The notes beneath the pieces are model-generated. The model did no database searches. It was not told the origin of the DNA and was given only the letters and a program-made list of their open reading frames with translations. The position numbers and the translations under genes are program-made. This document shows, one piece after another, positions 43,550 through 52,580 of a stretch of 64,000 bases of DNA; the stretch's first letter is position 1; each line of letters starts with the position of its first letter. Source of the stretch: Mycoplana rhizolycopersici (GTDB taxonomy: Bacteria > Pseudomonadota > Alphaproteobacteria > Rhizobiales > Rhizobiaceae); NCBI RefSeq assembly GCF_013378445.1, contig NZ_JABXYK010000009.1:124001-188000 (forward strand), read 5' to 3'.

Positions 43550-43990
43550 ATGGTGTTCGATCGGAGGGAATCGGCCGCTTATCTTGCCGGGTTGCTGGCA
43601 AAGGAGGCCGCGCGTGCGCTGCAGGCCCGCGCCAGGCAGTCCGGCTTTGCGCCGGGGCAACTGCCGGTGCTTCTGGAACTGTGGGCCGGCGACGGCCTGA
43701 CCCAGCGGCAACTGCTGGATCGCCTCGACATCGAGCAGGCCACGATGGCCAACACCCTGGCACGCATGGAGCGCGACGGGCTGATCACGCGATCGCCGCA
43801 TCCGAACGACAAACGCGCTCAGCTGATCCATCTGAGCGAACGCGGGCAGGCCATGCGCGCCGATGCCCTGGCCGCCGCCGAAGACGCCGAGAGCGAGCTG
43901 TTTCGCGGGTTTCGCAAGTTCGAGAAGGAACTGCTCCTGGAGTACATGCGCATGATGATCGCCAATATCGCGCGCGACACGCGTTCTTGA
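43550..43990 (+). CDS. MarR family transcriptional regulator
   Basis: A 146-residue dimeric winged-helix regulator. The HTH and wing are LTQRQLLDRLDIEQATMANTLARMERDGLITRSPHPNDKRAQLIHLSERG (about 50-100), with the conserved D-x-R wing. An inverted repeat with arms GATTTCGAT (43484-43492) and ATCGAAATC (43523-43531) just upstream could be its operator, though the 30-base spacing is long. It is followed by an M20 peptidase on the same strand. Its ligand and regulon are unknown. Confidence 0.9.
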   Translation: MVFDRRESAAYLAGLLAKEAARALQARARQSGFAPGQLPVLLELWAGDGLTQRQLLDRLDIEQATMANTLARMERDGLITRSPHPNDKRAQLIHLSERGQAMRADALAAAEDAESELFRGFRKFEKELLLEYMRMMIANIARDTRS

Positions 43991-44055
43991 GGCGGCATGG
44001 CCTTTCTTGGATCGGGCACAATCGCTAATGTCCGGTCGAAAAGAAGGATTCGACC

Positions 44056-45447
44056 ATGACCAACTTGCTTCCCGTCCTCGATCACGCAGCGGCGGGTGTA
44101 CCGGCCGCCCTCGAGCGCCTGTTCGACCTCGTCCGCATCAAGTCCATCTCCACCGATCCCGCCTACAAGGCCGAGGTGCAGCGCGGGGCTGAATGGCTGG
44201 TGAACGAACTGCGCTCGCTGGGTTTCGATGCCACGGTTCGCGACACGGCCGGCCACCCGATGGTGGTCGCCCATCATGACGGGGCGACGGCGAATGCGCC
44301 GCACGTCCTCTTCTACGGGCACTACGACGTGCAGCCCGTTGATCCCCTGGAGCTGTGGGAGCACGATCCCTTCGAACCGGCGGTGCGCGACATCGCCGGT
44401 GGCCGGCGGATCATCACGGGCCGCGGCACTTCCGACGACAAGGGCCAGCTGATGACCTTCGTCGAGGCCTGCCGCGCGTACAAGGAGACGACCGGCGCCC
44501 TGCCCTGCAAGGTGACGATCCTGTTCGAGGGCGAGGAAGAATCCGGCTCGCCTTCGCTTAAACCGTTCCTGGAAGCCAACGCTGCCGAACTGAAGGCGGA
44601 TTTCGCCCTCGTTTGCGATACCAACATGTGGGACGCGGAGACGCCTGCGATTTCCGCGGGCCTGCGCGGGCTCGTGGGCGAGGAGATCGTCGTCAAGGCG
44701 GCCGACCGCGACCTCCATTCCGGATATTTCGGTGGGGCGGCGGCCAATCCGATTCATATCCTCGCCGATATCCTGGCGGGCCTCCATGACGCCGACGGAC
44801 GCGTGACGCTCGACGGTTTCTATGACGGTGTCGAGGAGACGCCTGCGGACATCAAGGCTTCCTGGGAGAAGCTCGGTCAGACGGCGGACAAGTTCCTGGG
44901 CGAGATCGGCCTCTCGGTTCCCTCCGGCGAGAAGAACCGTTCCGTCCTCGAGCTGACCTGGGCGCGGCCGACAGCGGAAGTCAACGGGATCCTCGGCGGC
45001 TATACCGGCGACGGCTTCAAGACGGTGATCGCGGCGCAGGCGTCGGCGAAGGTTTCGTTCCGGCTCGTCGGCAAGCAGGATCCGGCAAGGATCCGCGATG
45101 CGTTCCGCGCCTATGTGCGATCGAAGATCCCGAAGGACTGCTCCGTCAGCTTCCACGCCCATGGCGGTTCGCCTGCAATCCAGCTGCCCTATGATTCGCC
45201 GCTTCTGAACAAGGCGAAGGATGCTCTTTCGGAAGAATGGCCGAAGCCCGCGGTGATGATCGGCATGGGCGGGTCCATCCCGATCGTCGGCGATTTCCAG
45301 AAGATGCTCGGCATGGAATCGCTCCTCGTCGGCTTCGGGCTGTCGGACGACCGGATTCATTCGCCGAACGAGAAATATGAATTGCGGTCCTTCGAAAAGG
45401 GCATCCGTTCCTGGGTGCGAATTCTTGCCGCACTCGCCGCCCGCTGA
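44056..45447 (+). CDS. M20 family metallopeptidase (dipeptidase)
   Basis: Di-zinc exopeptidase of 463 residues. Zinc and catalytic residues are in VLFYGHYDVQPVDP (His, Asp), GRGTSDDKGQLM (bridging Asp) and ILFEGEEESGSPSL (Glu pair). RDLHSGYFGGAAANP supplies the dimerisation-domain His, and a final His is in DDRIHSPNEKYEL. The large lid/dimerisation domain makes it a PepV/CNDP-like dipeptidase rather than DapE or ArgE. It is cytosolic, with no signal peptide, and probably recycles peptides taken up by importers. Confidence 0.9.
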   Translation: MTNLLPVLDHAAAGVPAALERLFDLVRIKSISTDPAYKAEVQRGAEWLVNELRSLGFDATVRDTAGHPMVVAHHDGATANAPHVLFYGHYDVQPVDPLELWEHDPFEPAVRDIAGGRRIITGRGTSDDKGQLMTFVEACRAYKETTGALPCKVTILFEGEEESGSPSLKPFLEANAAELKADFALVCDTNMWDAETPAISAGLRGLVGEEIVVKAADRDLHSGYFGGAAANPIHILADILAGLHDADGRVTLDGFYDGVEETPADIKASWEKLGQTADKFLGEIGLSVPSGEKNRSVLELTWARPTAEVNGILGGYTGDGFKTVIAAQASAKVSFRLVGKQDPARIRDAFRAYVRSKIPKDCSVSFHAHGGSPAIQLPYDSPLLNKAKDALSEEWPKPAVMIGMGGSIPIVGDFQKMLGMESLLVGFGLSDDRIHSPNEKYELRSFEKGIRSWVRILAALAAR

Positions 45448-45618
45448 CCGCCACTTCGCCCGGGAGCGATCACGATTGCGTATCCCGGGCGCTCGCGGCA
45501 TTGCGAATCATTGTCCTGCCTTTTCCATATGTTTAACTTGACCGGATAATTCCGAAAGCGAGGGCAGGTCCGCACGGCCAGCGTTGCGGAGGAAAAAGAG
45601 GCCAAGGGGAAGCATGCC

Positions 45619-45702
45619 ATGACTGACAATCGCGCCTATCGTCTGCTATCGGAACAGTCCCGCAAGGACGGCGACCGCTGCGGACGGGCGCCGGGCGCAT
45701 GA
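45619..45702 (+). CDS. Small coupled ORF (27 aa) before the LPG-synthase-like gene
   Basis: ATG at 45619 with a good ribosome site (AAGGGGAAG, 6-14 bases upstream), encoding MTDNRAYRLLSEQSRKDGD and a short tail. The stop overlaps the next start (ATGA at 45699-45702), while the next gene has no clear ribosome site of its own. It may be a leader peptide that feeds ribosomes to the membrane protein gene. No homology is recognised. Confidence 0.4.
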   Translation: MTDNRAYRLLSEQSRKDGDRCGRAPGA

Positions 45703-46655
45703 GGCTCAAAAAGTTCTTCTGGCCGGTCGTCGGCGCAGCCGCGATCGTATTTTCGCTCTGGATCCTCTACCACGACCTCAGGGGACTTTCGTTCCACGAA
45801 TTCCGCGAGAGCCTGCTGGCCATACCGCCTTCCGGCTGGATACTGGCGGCGCTTGCGACGATTGCCGCCTATGCGGCGCTGGCAGCCTACGACCACCTGG
45901 CGCTGGAGCATCTGGGCCGTCGCATATCGCTCTGGTTCATCACCATCGCCTCGTTCACGGCCTACGCGCTGGCCCACAATATCGGCGCCTCGGTCTTTTC
46001 CGGCGCCGTCGTGCGCTACCGCGCCTATTCGTCGAAGGGGCTTTCGGCAAGCGAAGTGGGTGTGCTCGTCGCCTTCTGTTCCTTCACCTTTGCCCTCGGC
46101 ACCGCAGTGCTCATGGGCCTGGTGCTGATCGTCGAGCCGGAAATCATCGAGCGGGTATCGGAGGTACTTCCGGTCGAGGCGGCGTTCTCGACGGGCGTAC
46201 TGATCCTGGCGCTCGTTTCACTCTATGTCGTCGGCAGCCTGGTGGGGTTCCGCCCGATCCGCACCCGCTGGCTGAAACTCGAATATCCGCGCCCCTCGAT
46301 CGCCTTCCGGCAGCTCTTGATCGCCCCGGTGGAGCTGCTCGCGGCTGCAGCCATCATCTATTTCGTGCTGCCGGAAGCGGGCAATCCCGGTTACCTCGTG
46401 GTGCTCGGCATCTTCCTCGCCTCGTTCTCGGCCGCTCTCCTGTCGCATGCGCCGGGCGGCATCGGCGTGCTCGAACTGATCTTCATCGCCGGCCTGCCCG
46501 AGCTCAGCCCGGTGGACGTGCTCGCCGCGCTCGCGGTGTTCCGCATCTTCTACCTGATCATTCCGTTCGTGCTGGGTCTGGGTGCCGTTCTAGCGTTCGA
46601 ACACGCGCGCTACACCCAGTCAAAGCGCGAGGAGAAGACGAATACCGGCGGCTGA
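45699..46655 (+). CDS. Lysylphosphatidylglycerol synthase-like flippase domain membrane protein
   Basis: A 318-residue polytopic membrane protein of the LPG_synthase_TM (UPF0104/DUF470) family, with eight or so helices: FFWPVVGAAAIVFSLWILY, FITIASFTAYALAHNIGASVFSGAVVRYRAY and ASFSAALLSHAPGGIGVLELIF. The motifs GxSxxSGxxxRYR and SHxPGGxGxxE are typical of this family. It corresponds to the flippase half of MprF only: the C-terminal aminoacyl-transferase domain is absent. It may move a lipid across the membrane; the substrate is unknown. Confidence 0.82.
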   Translation: MRLKKFFWPVVGAAAIVFSLWILYHDLRGLSFHEFRESLLAIPPSGWILAALATIAAYAALAAYDHLALEHLGRRISLWFITIASFTAYALAHNIGASVFSGAVVRYRAYSSKGLSASEVGVLVAFCSFTFALGTAVLMGLVLIVEPEIIERVSEVLPVEAAFSTGVLILALVSLYVVGSLVGFRPIRTRWLKLEYPRPSIAFRQLLIAPVELLAAAAIIYFVLPEAGNPGYLVVLGIFLASFSAALLSHAPGGIGVLELIFIAGLPELSPVDVLAALAVFRIFYLIIPFVLGLGAVLAFEHARYTQSKREEKTNTGG

Positions 46656-46736
46656 CGCGGTTCATCCTGCATTCAGCCGAATAGCCGCATGATGGAGGCC
46701 GTCTTAGAATGCAGATTGGCTTTCGGGAGTAAGAAG

Positions 46737-47213
46737 ATGAAGAAGATCGTCACGGGCCTGATGGTTGCCGCGCTTTCCGCGGCCACCCTTGCCACCGGCC
46801 TGCTGCCAGCCGAAGCCGCCTCGATGCCCCGCACCGGCGTCACGGTTCCGACGAACGTCGAGGCCGTCGACTACTACGTCCGGCGCGGCTATCGCGACGG
46901 CGGCCGGTACTATCGCGGCGGCAACCGCTACCATGGTGGTGGAGGATATTATCGCGGTTACCGCGGCTATCCCTACTACCGCGATGGCTACCGCCGCTAT
47001 GACGACGGCTACTGGTATCCGCTCGCGGCCTTCGGCGCCGGCGCGATCATCGGCGGCGCGATCGCGAGCCAGCCGCGCTACGTAGAGGAAGGCGGCATCA
47101 ATCCCCGTCACTTCGAATGGTGTGCGGCGCGCTATCGCTCCTACCGGGCTTACGACAACACGTTCCAGCCCTATGGCGGCCCGCGCCAGCAGTGCCTGTC
47201 GCCCTACTATTGA
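46737..47213 (+). CDS. BA14K family exported protein
   Basis: A 158-residue small exported protein: signal peptide ([24 protein letters not shown]), then a Tyr/Gly/Arg-rich central region ([18 protein letters not shown]). A hydrophobic glycine segment ([13 protein letters not shown]) and the BA14K domain follow ([19 protein letters not shown]...GPRQQC) with two Cys. The Brucella BA14K founder is an immunoreactive protein with lectin-like properties; function here is unproven. The ATG at 46737 is preceded by GGGAG. A terminator follows. Confidence 0.85.
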   Translation: MKKIVTGLMVAALSAATLATGLLPAEAASMPRTGVTVPTNVEAVDYYVRRGYRDGGRYYRGGNRYHGGGGYYRGYRGYPYYRDGYRRYDDGYWYPLAAFGAGAIIGGAIASQPRYVEEGGINPRHFEWCAARYRSYRAYDNTFQPYGGPRQQCLSPYY

Positions 47214-47219
47214 AATGAC

Positions 47220-47251
47220 GAAGGGCGGCGCCAAGGCCGCCCTTCCCTTTT
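47220..47251 (+). terminator. Rho-independent terminator after the BA14K gene
   Basis: A perfect 10-bp stem GAAGGGCGGC/GCCGCCCTTC with a 6-base loop followed by CCTTTT. It also separates the convergent small exported gene. Confidence 0.8.
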
Positions 47252-47284
47252 CCCGCCGGTGAACACGTCACCGCACCAATCCTG

Positions 47285-47500
47285 CTATTCCGCGACTTTC
47301 TGCTGCGCTGCAGAAGCGTCGCCCTTCTTCAGGAGCACCACTTCATCGGATGGGGGTGCCGACTGCTGCGAGATGCTTGCGGTCGTCGTGGTCTTGTCGA
47401 CATCGGCGGAGGCACTTGTGTTTTTGTGATAGGCGCAGTCGGCAAAAGCCATGGGAGCGGACAGGCCGAGCGCGCAAGCGATTACGAGGATGCGTTTCAT
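47285..47500 (-). CDS. Small exported hypothetical protein (71 aa)
   Basis: Signal peptide RILVIACALGLSAPMAFA, then a short Ser/Thr-rich mature part with one Cys-His pair (DCAYHKNTSASADVDKTTTT) and a charged tail. The ATG at 47500 has an AAGGAGACG site. Many rhizobia carry similar short periplasmic proteins; I recognise no function. It is divergent from the PBP gene across the double CtrA box. Confidence 0.65.
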   Translation of the reverse strand: MKRILVIACALGLSAPMAFADCAYHKNTSASADVDKTTTTASISQQSAPPSDEVVLLKKGDASAAQQKVAE

Positions 47501-47645
47501 GATCGTCTCCTTGTTCGTTGCGGCGGCAGAATAGCGGCGGCATCCGGAAAGTGGAAATCACAAAGTCGCGCGGCCGAAGCGTGTCTGCCCTGGCGCGAAC
47601 CGCAGGTAACGCGTTTCGCCGATGTGGCCGGCCGGCCACCTCCCG

Positions 47646-47671
47646 TTAAACCGTCCTTAACCACCCCTTAA
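47646..47671. promoter_or_regulatory. Double CtrA-type box (three TTAA at 7-base spacing) upstream of the PBP gene
   Basis: TTAA at 47646-47649, 47657-47660 and 47668-47671, each separated by exactly seven bases, giving two overlapping TTAA-N7-TTAA sites; the middle one is followed by C as in the TTAAC consensus. It lies 133 bases before the PBP ATG and 145 bases before the divergent 71-residue gene, in an otherwise empty 304-base gap (47501-47804). Confidence 0.65.
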
Positions 47672-47804
47672 ATCGCCGCAATTACAGTTCAACCGACCAC
47701 CGTGTGTTTGCAGGCGCAGCGCGTCCGCAAAATCAAGACCTTAGGGCACTCGCGGCGATTTTCGCCGCGCACGGCCGAAGCAGGAAAGGCGCATTTCCCC
47801 CAGC

Positions 47805-50039
47805 ATGGCAGGCCGGCGCAACTCAGGACGGATCGAGCCCTCATTCGAGGTTGAAGACGACGATCTGCGTATCGACGAGGATGATCGCGTGACCAGAACT
47901 CCGAAGCGCAAGGCGAAGGCAAGCGCGCGCAAGCCCGCAGCTGTGCCGCGCGGAAAGAGCCCGGCCCGGCGCCGCACGCGCAGCGGCGGCATCTTGGCGC
48001 CCATTCGCTTCCTTGCCTACTGGTGCATCGTGCTCGGCATATGGGGCGGCATGGCTATCGGCGCGCTTGTCCTCTACTACGGCGCGCAGATGCCGAGCGC
48101 GACGACCTGGTCGATCCCCGCAAGGCCGCCGAACGTGAAGATTGCGTCGACGGACGGAACGGTGATTGCCAATCGCGGCACGACGGGCGGGGAAGCGGTG
48201 CCGCTGGAACAGATGTCGCCGTATATCCCGCAGGCCGTCCTCGCCATCGAAGACCGCCGCTTCTACTCGCATTTCGGCATCGATCCGTTCGGCCTCGCCC
48301 GCGCCATGGTCACGAACCTGACGACCGGGCGCATGGTGCAGGGCGGCTCGACGCTGACGCAGCAGCTCGCCAAGAACCTGTTTCTTTCGCCCGAGCGGAC
48401 GATGGAAAGAAAGGTCCAGGAGGTGCTGCTCGCCTTCTGGCTGGAGCACAAGTACACCAAGGACGAAATCCTCGCGATGTACCTCAATCGCGTCTTCTTC
48501 GGCTCCAATGCCTATGGCGTGGAGGCGGCCTCGCGGCGCTATTTCGGCAAGTCCGCCCGCGACGTCAATCTCGGGGAGGCGGCCTTGCTTGCAGGACTCT
48601 TGAAAGCGCCTTCACGCCTTTCGCCGGCGCGCGATCCGGAAGCGGCCGAGGAGCGGGCACAGGTCGTTCTCGGCGCGATGCGCGATGCCGGCTTCGTCAC
48701 GGATCGCGAGATCACGACCGCGATGTCGCAGCCGCCGACGCGGGCCAAGAGCTACTGGTCGGGCGCCGAGCACTATGCCGCCGATCTTGTAATGGACCAG
48801 GTGCCGAAGCTCGTCGGAGACATTACCGAGGATCTCGTCGTCGAAACCACCATCGACCTCGACCTGGAGAAGAAGGCCGACGAGGCCATTGCCGCGGTCA
48901 TCGACGCGGAGGGCGAGAAGCTCGGCGCCTCGCAGGCGGCACTTGTCTCGATCGACGGAACCGGCGCCATCCGCGCTCTCGTCGGCGGGCGCGACTATGC
49001 GACAAGCCAGTTCGACCGCGCCTCCAGGGCCAAGCGCCAGCCGGGCTCGGCCTTCAAGCCGTTCGTCTATGCCGCCGCGCTGGAAATGGGGCGCTCGCCG
49101 CAGTCGGTGCGCAACGATGCGCCGGTGCGGATCGGCAAGTGGACGCCGGAGAACTACGACCAGAAGTACCGCGGCGAGGTGACGCTCGCCGATGCGCTGG
49201 CCAATTCGCTGAACACGATCGCCGCGCAGCTCGTCATGGAGGTCGGCCCCAACCAGGTCATCAAGCTGGCCCATCGGCTCGGGATCGAATCGGAGATGCA
49301 GTCGAACGCCTCGATCGCGCTCGGCACCTCCGAGGTGTCGCTGGTCGAGCTCACCTCCGCATACGCCCCCTTCATGAACGGCGGCTACAAGGCGACTCCG
49401 CACATCATCCGCCGTATTTCCACGGCTGCCGGCAAGGTGCTCTATGAGAACACCTACGACAACCCGCCGCGCGTGCTGCAGCCGGAAATCGTGGCCATGA
49501 TGAACGGTATGATGGTCGGCGTGATAACGCACGGCACCGGCAAGAACGCCAATATTCCGGGTTGGCAGGCCGCCGGCAAGTCGGGCACGACCCAGTCGTT
49601 CCGCGACGCGCTGTTCGTCGGCTACACCAGCAACCTCACGACCGGCGTCTGGTTCGGCAACGACGACGGCAAGTCGATGAAGAAGGTGACCGGCGGCGGG
49701 CTGCCGGCCAAGGCCTGGAGCCGCTACATGACGGCCGCCCATGAGGGGCTTTCGCCTTCGCCGCTGTTTGGCCTCGGCAGCGGCGATGTCCCTGTCGCGG
49801 CAGTCGGCTCCGGCGCTGGCCCGGACGCCGGTGCGGCACGGCGCGATTCCTGGGCCGAAATGGTGGCACGCGCACTTGGCACGAGCAGCCGGGAGACCGG
49901 CCCCAACCAGGGACCGACGGCCATACCGGATCGCCAGATCGACGACGAGGGGCTGCCCGTCCCGCCCGCCGATGTCGGTCAGCAACAACAGCCACAGCCT
50001 CGCCGTTCGACGCTTCTCGACGTGCTGATGGGCGGCTGA
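47805..50039 (+). CDS. Class A penicillin-binding protein (transglycosylase/transpeptidase)
   Basis: A 744-residue bifunctional peptidoglycan synthase. It has a basic cytosolic N-terminus, a TM at about 68-92 (FLAYWCIVLGIWGGMAIGAL) and a GT51 domain with E149 in IEDRRFYSHFGID and QGGSTLTQQLAKNLFLS. The transpeptidase has S415-A-F-K418 in PGSAFKPF, SLN in ANSLNTIA and K592-S-G-T. The C-terminal 90 residues are low-complexity Gly/Pro/Gln. The length and the RSGG linker fit PBP1C/1A-type enzymes of rhizobia. Upstream CtrA boxes suggest cell-cycle timing of wall synthesis. Confidence 0.92.
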   Translation: MAGRRNSGRIEPSFEVEDDDLRIDEDDRVTRTPKRKAKASARKPAAVPRGKSPARRRTRSGGILAPIRFLAYWCIVLGIWGGMAIGALVLYYGAQMPSATTWSIPARPPNVKIASTDGTVIANRGTTGGEAVPLEQMSPYIPQAVLAIEDRRFYSHFGIDPFGLARAMVTNLTTGRMVQGGSTLTQQLAKNLFLSPERTMERKVQEVLLAFWLEHKYTKDEILAMYLNRVFFGSNAYGVEAASRRYFGKSARDVNLGEAALLAGLLKAPSRLSPARDPEAAEERAQVVLGAMRDAGFVTDREITTAMSQPPTRAKSYWSGAEHYAADLVMDQVPKLVGDITEDLVVETTIDLDLEKKADEAIAAVIDAEGEKLGASQAALVSIDGTGAIRALVGGRDYATSQFDRASRAKRQPGSAFKPFVYAAALEMGRSPQSVRNDAPVRIGKWTPENYDQKYRGEVTLADALANSLNTIAAQLVMEVGPNQVIKLAHRLGIESEMQSNASIALGTSEVSLVELTSAYAPFMNGGYKATPHIIRRISTAAGKVLYENTYDNPPRVLQPEIVAMMNGMMVGVITHGTGKNANIPGWQAAGKSGTTQSFRDALFVGYTSNLTTGVWFGNDDGKSMKKVTGGGLPAKAWSRYMTAAHEGLSPSPLFGLGSGDVPVAAVGSGAGPDAGAARRDSWAEMVARALGTSSRETGPNQGPTAIPDRQIDDEGLPVPPADVGQQQQPQPRRSTLLDVLMGG

Positions 50040-50426
50040 TCGTTCTTCCCTCCGGCCCCAAAGCAGATCGCGATCCTTCCGTTTCCCTTGCGGCGCTTTT
50101 AACCGTTGATTTTACACCTGTTATAGCCGCAATGCCGGCGCGCACTCATGTGCGACATGCTGCATATCGAGCCGCGTCCTGCCGCAGCTCTTGACGGCAA
50201 CGGGCGGGCCTCCCACATTCCACGATGGCGGAGCTTTCTGCGGCCGCGCATCGGTTCGAAATGCCTGCCATCAGGGAAGATTGATGCCTTGCAGTCACCT
50301 AGACTGATCCTTATATAGCCGGAAACCGCGGCTTCCGTCGCGTATTCGTGCAATACCATCCCACTAGGGACTGCCGAACGAATGCCAGAATTGGGTTCCG
50401 GCAGTTCGCTTCAAGGAGAGAATGAC
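50040..50426 (+). promoter_or_regulatory. dnaK upstream region with a heat-shock type promoter candidate
   Basis: 387 bases without a gene. At 50288-50293 CTTGCA is followed after 15 bases by CCTTATATA (50309-50317), a fair match to alphaproteobacterial RpoH (sigma-32) promoters, leaving about a 100-base 5' leader to the dnaK ATG. I see no CIRCE repeat (TTAGCACTC-N9-GAGTGCTAA). TTAA at 50100 lacks a partner. Confidence 0.5.
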
Positions 50427-52343
50427 ATGGCAAAAGTTATCGGTATCGACCTCGGAACGACAAATTCCTGCGTCGCCGTCATGGATGGCAAGGACGCAAA
50501 AGTCATTGAGAACGCCGAAGGCGCGCGCACCACGCCCTCCATGGTCGCCTTTTCGGACGACGGCGAACGCCTTGTCGGCCAACCAGCCAAGCGCCAGGCC
50601 GTGACGAACCCGGAAAATACCCTCTTTGCGATCAAGCGCCTGATCGGACGGACCTTCGACGATCCGACCACCCAGAAGGACAAGGGCATGGTGCCCTACA
50701 AGATCGTCAAGGCGCCGAACGGCGACGCCTGGGTCGAGGCACACGGCGAAACCTATTCCCCTTCGCAGATCTCCGCGATGATCCTTCAGAAAATGAAGGA
50801 AACCGCTGAGTCCTATCTCGGCGAGAAGGTCACGCAGGCCGTCATCACCGTTCCCGCCTACTTCAACGATGCTCAGCGCCAGGCAACCAAGGACGCCGGC
50901 AAGATCGCCGGCCTCGAAGTGCTGCGCATCATCAACGAGCCGACGGCTGCTGCCCTCGCTTACGGCCTCGACAAGAAGGACGGCAAGACCATCGCCGTCT
51001 ACGACCTTGGCGGCGGCACTTTCGATATCTCCGTTCTCGAAATCGGCGACGGCGTCTTCGAGGTGAAGTCCACCAACGGCGACACCTTCCTCGGCGGTGA
51101 AGACTTCGACATGCGTCTGGTCGAGTACCTGGCCGGCGAGTTCAAGAAGGACCAGGGCATCGACCTGAAGAACGACAAGCTTGCCCTGCAGCGCCTGAAG
51201 GAAGCTGCGGAAAAGGCAAAGATCGAGCTTTCGTCCTCGCAGCAGACAGAAATCAACCTGCCGTTCATCACGGCTGACGCATCCGGGCCGAAGCACCTGA
51301 CGATGAAGCTGACGCGCGCCAAGTTCGAGGCACTCGTCGACGACCTGATCCAGAAGACCGTCGCGCCCTGCAAGGCTGCGCTGAAGGATGCCGGCGTTTC
51401 GGCTGCCGAGATCGACGAAGTCGTTCTCGTCGGCGGCATGAGCCGCATGCCCAAGGTCCAGGAAGTGGTCAAGCAGCTGTTCGGCAAGGAGCCGCACAAG
51501 GGCGTCAACCCGGATGAAGTGGTCGCCATGGGTGCCGCCATCCAGGCCGGCGTTCTGCAGGGCGACGTCAAGGACGTGCTGCTTCTCGACGTGACCCCGC
51601 TGTCGCTGGGCATCGAGACGCTGGGCGGCGTCTTCACCCGTCTGATCGAGCGCAACACGACGATCCCGACGAAGAAGAGCCAGACCTTCTCGACTGCCGA
51701 GGACAATCAGTCGGCCGTGACCATCCGCGTCAGCCAGGGCGAGCGCGAAATGGCCGCGGACAACAAGCTGCTTGGCCAGTTCGACCTCGTCGGCATTCCG
51801 CCGGCTCCGCGCGGCGTGCCGCAGATCGAAGTGACCTTCGACATCGACGCCAACGGCATCGTCCAGGTCTCGGCCAAGGACAAGGGCACCGGCAAGGAAC
51901 ACCAGATCCGCATCCAGGCATCCGGTGGTCTTTCCGACGCCGACATTGAGAAGATGGTCAAGGACGCCGAGGCGAATGCCGAGACCGACAAGAAGCGCCG
52001 CGAGTCCGTCGAAGCCAAGAACCAGGCCGAAAGCCTGATCCATTCGAGCGAGAAGTCGCTCAAGGAATATGGCGACAAGGTCTCGGCCGATGACCGCAAG
52101 GCCATCGAGGACGCCATTGCCGCGCTGAAGACATCCGTCGAGGCTTCCGAGCCCGACGCCGACGACATCAAGGCAAAGACCAACACGCTCATGGAGGTTT
52201 CCATGAAGCTTGGCCAGGCGATCTACGAAGCCCAGCAGGCCGAACAGGCCGGCTCTTCCTCGGCCGAAGGCGGTGACAACGTCGTCGACGCGGACTACGA
52301 GGAAGTGAAGGACGACGACGATCGCAAGCGGTCGGCATCGTAA
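50427..52343 (+). CDS. dnaK: Chaperone Hsp70, DnaK
   Basis: ATP-dependent folding chaperone of 638 residues from the ATG at 50427 (AAGGAGAG site). The ATPase domain has [35 protein letters not shown] and [14 protein letters not shown]; the substrate-binding domain begins around 390 ([18 protein letters not shown]). The C-terminus ends in an acidic tail ([14 protein letters not shown]) used for partner binding. dnaJ follows 237 bases later without grpE, as is usual in alphaproteobacteria. Confidence 0.98.
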   Translation: MAKVIGIDLGTTNSCVAVMDGKDAKVIENAEGARTTPSMVAFSDDGERLVGQPAKRQAVTNPENTLFAIKRLIGRTFDDPTTQKDKGMVPYKIVKAPNGDAWVEAHGETYSPSQISAMILQKMKETAESYLGEKVTQAVITVPAYFNDAQRQATKDAGKIAGLEVLRIINEPTAAALAYGLDKKDGKTIAVYDLGGGTFDISVLEIGDGVFEVKSTNGDTFLGGEDFDMRLVEYLAGEFKKDQGIDLKNDKLALQRLKEAAEKAKIELSSSQQTEINLPFITADASGPKHLTMKLTRAKFEALVDDLIQKTVAPCKAALKDAGVSAAEIDEVVLVGGMSRMPKVQEVVKQLFGKEPHKGVNPDEVVAMGAAIQAGVLQGDVKDVLLLDVTPLSLGIETLGGVFTRLIERNTTIPTKKSQTFSTAEDNQSAVTIRVSQGEREMAADNKLLGQFDLVGIPPAPRGVPQIEVTFDIDANGIVQVSAKDKGTGKEHQIRIQASGGLSDADIEKMVKDAEANAETDKKRRESVEAKNQAESLIHSSEKSLKEYGDKVSADDRKAIEDAIAALKTSVEASEPDADDIKAKTNTLMEVSMKLGQAIYEAQQAEQAGSSSAEGGDNVVDADYEEVKDDDDRKRSAS

Positions 52344-52351
52344 TGAAACCG

Positions 52352-52374
52352 CCGGTCGCGCCTGCCGCGACCGG
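52352..52374 (+). terminator. Hairpin between dnaK and dnaJ
   Basis: A perfect 9-bp stem CCGGTCGCG/CGCGACCGG with a 5-base loop, 8 bases after the dnaK stop. Only CCTTCC follows, so it is probably a partial terminator that lowers dnaJ readthrough or stabilises dnaK mRNA. Confidence 0.55.
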
Positions 52375-52580
52375 CCTTCCTCCGGATAGGAGCGGACCAA
52401 AGACGAAGGGCAAATCCATGATGCTTGGCGTTCACTACGGTGACGAAATCATGGTACCGTCTGCTCGAAGCGTCCCGCCACCTTGCTTTTTGGCCGTGAA
52501 GCCGGATAGATCGACTGACGGCTGGCATTTCCTCCTTCAACGAACAATGATCCCGTACACGAAGCGGGCGCGGCAGTGAT

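Noticed and set aside
50099-50117. TTAA followed by an AT-rich stretch upstream of dnaK, considered as a CtrA or CIRCE element
   Set aside because: The second half-site is TTTT instead of TTAA, and there is no inverted repeat of CIRCE type.
50364-52400. A 678-codon open frame opposite dnaK
   Set aside because: Antisense of a highly conserved gene with strong codon bias; no independent motifs.
52343-52579. A 78-codon frame between dnaK and dnaJ overlapping the dnaK stop (TAATG)
   Set aside because: It contains the dnaK 3' hairpin, has no ribosome site beyond the overlap and no recognisable domain. Coupled translation cannot be fully excluded.
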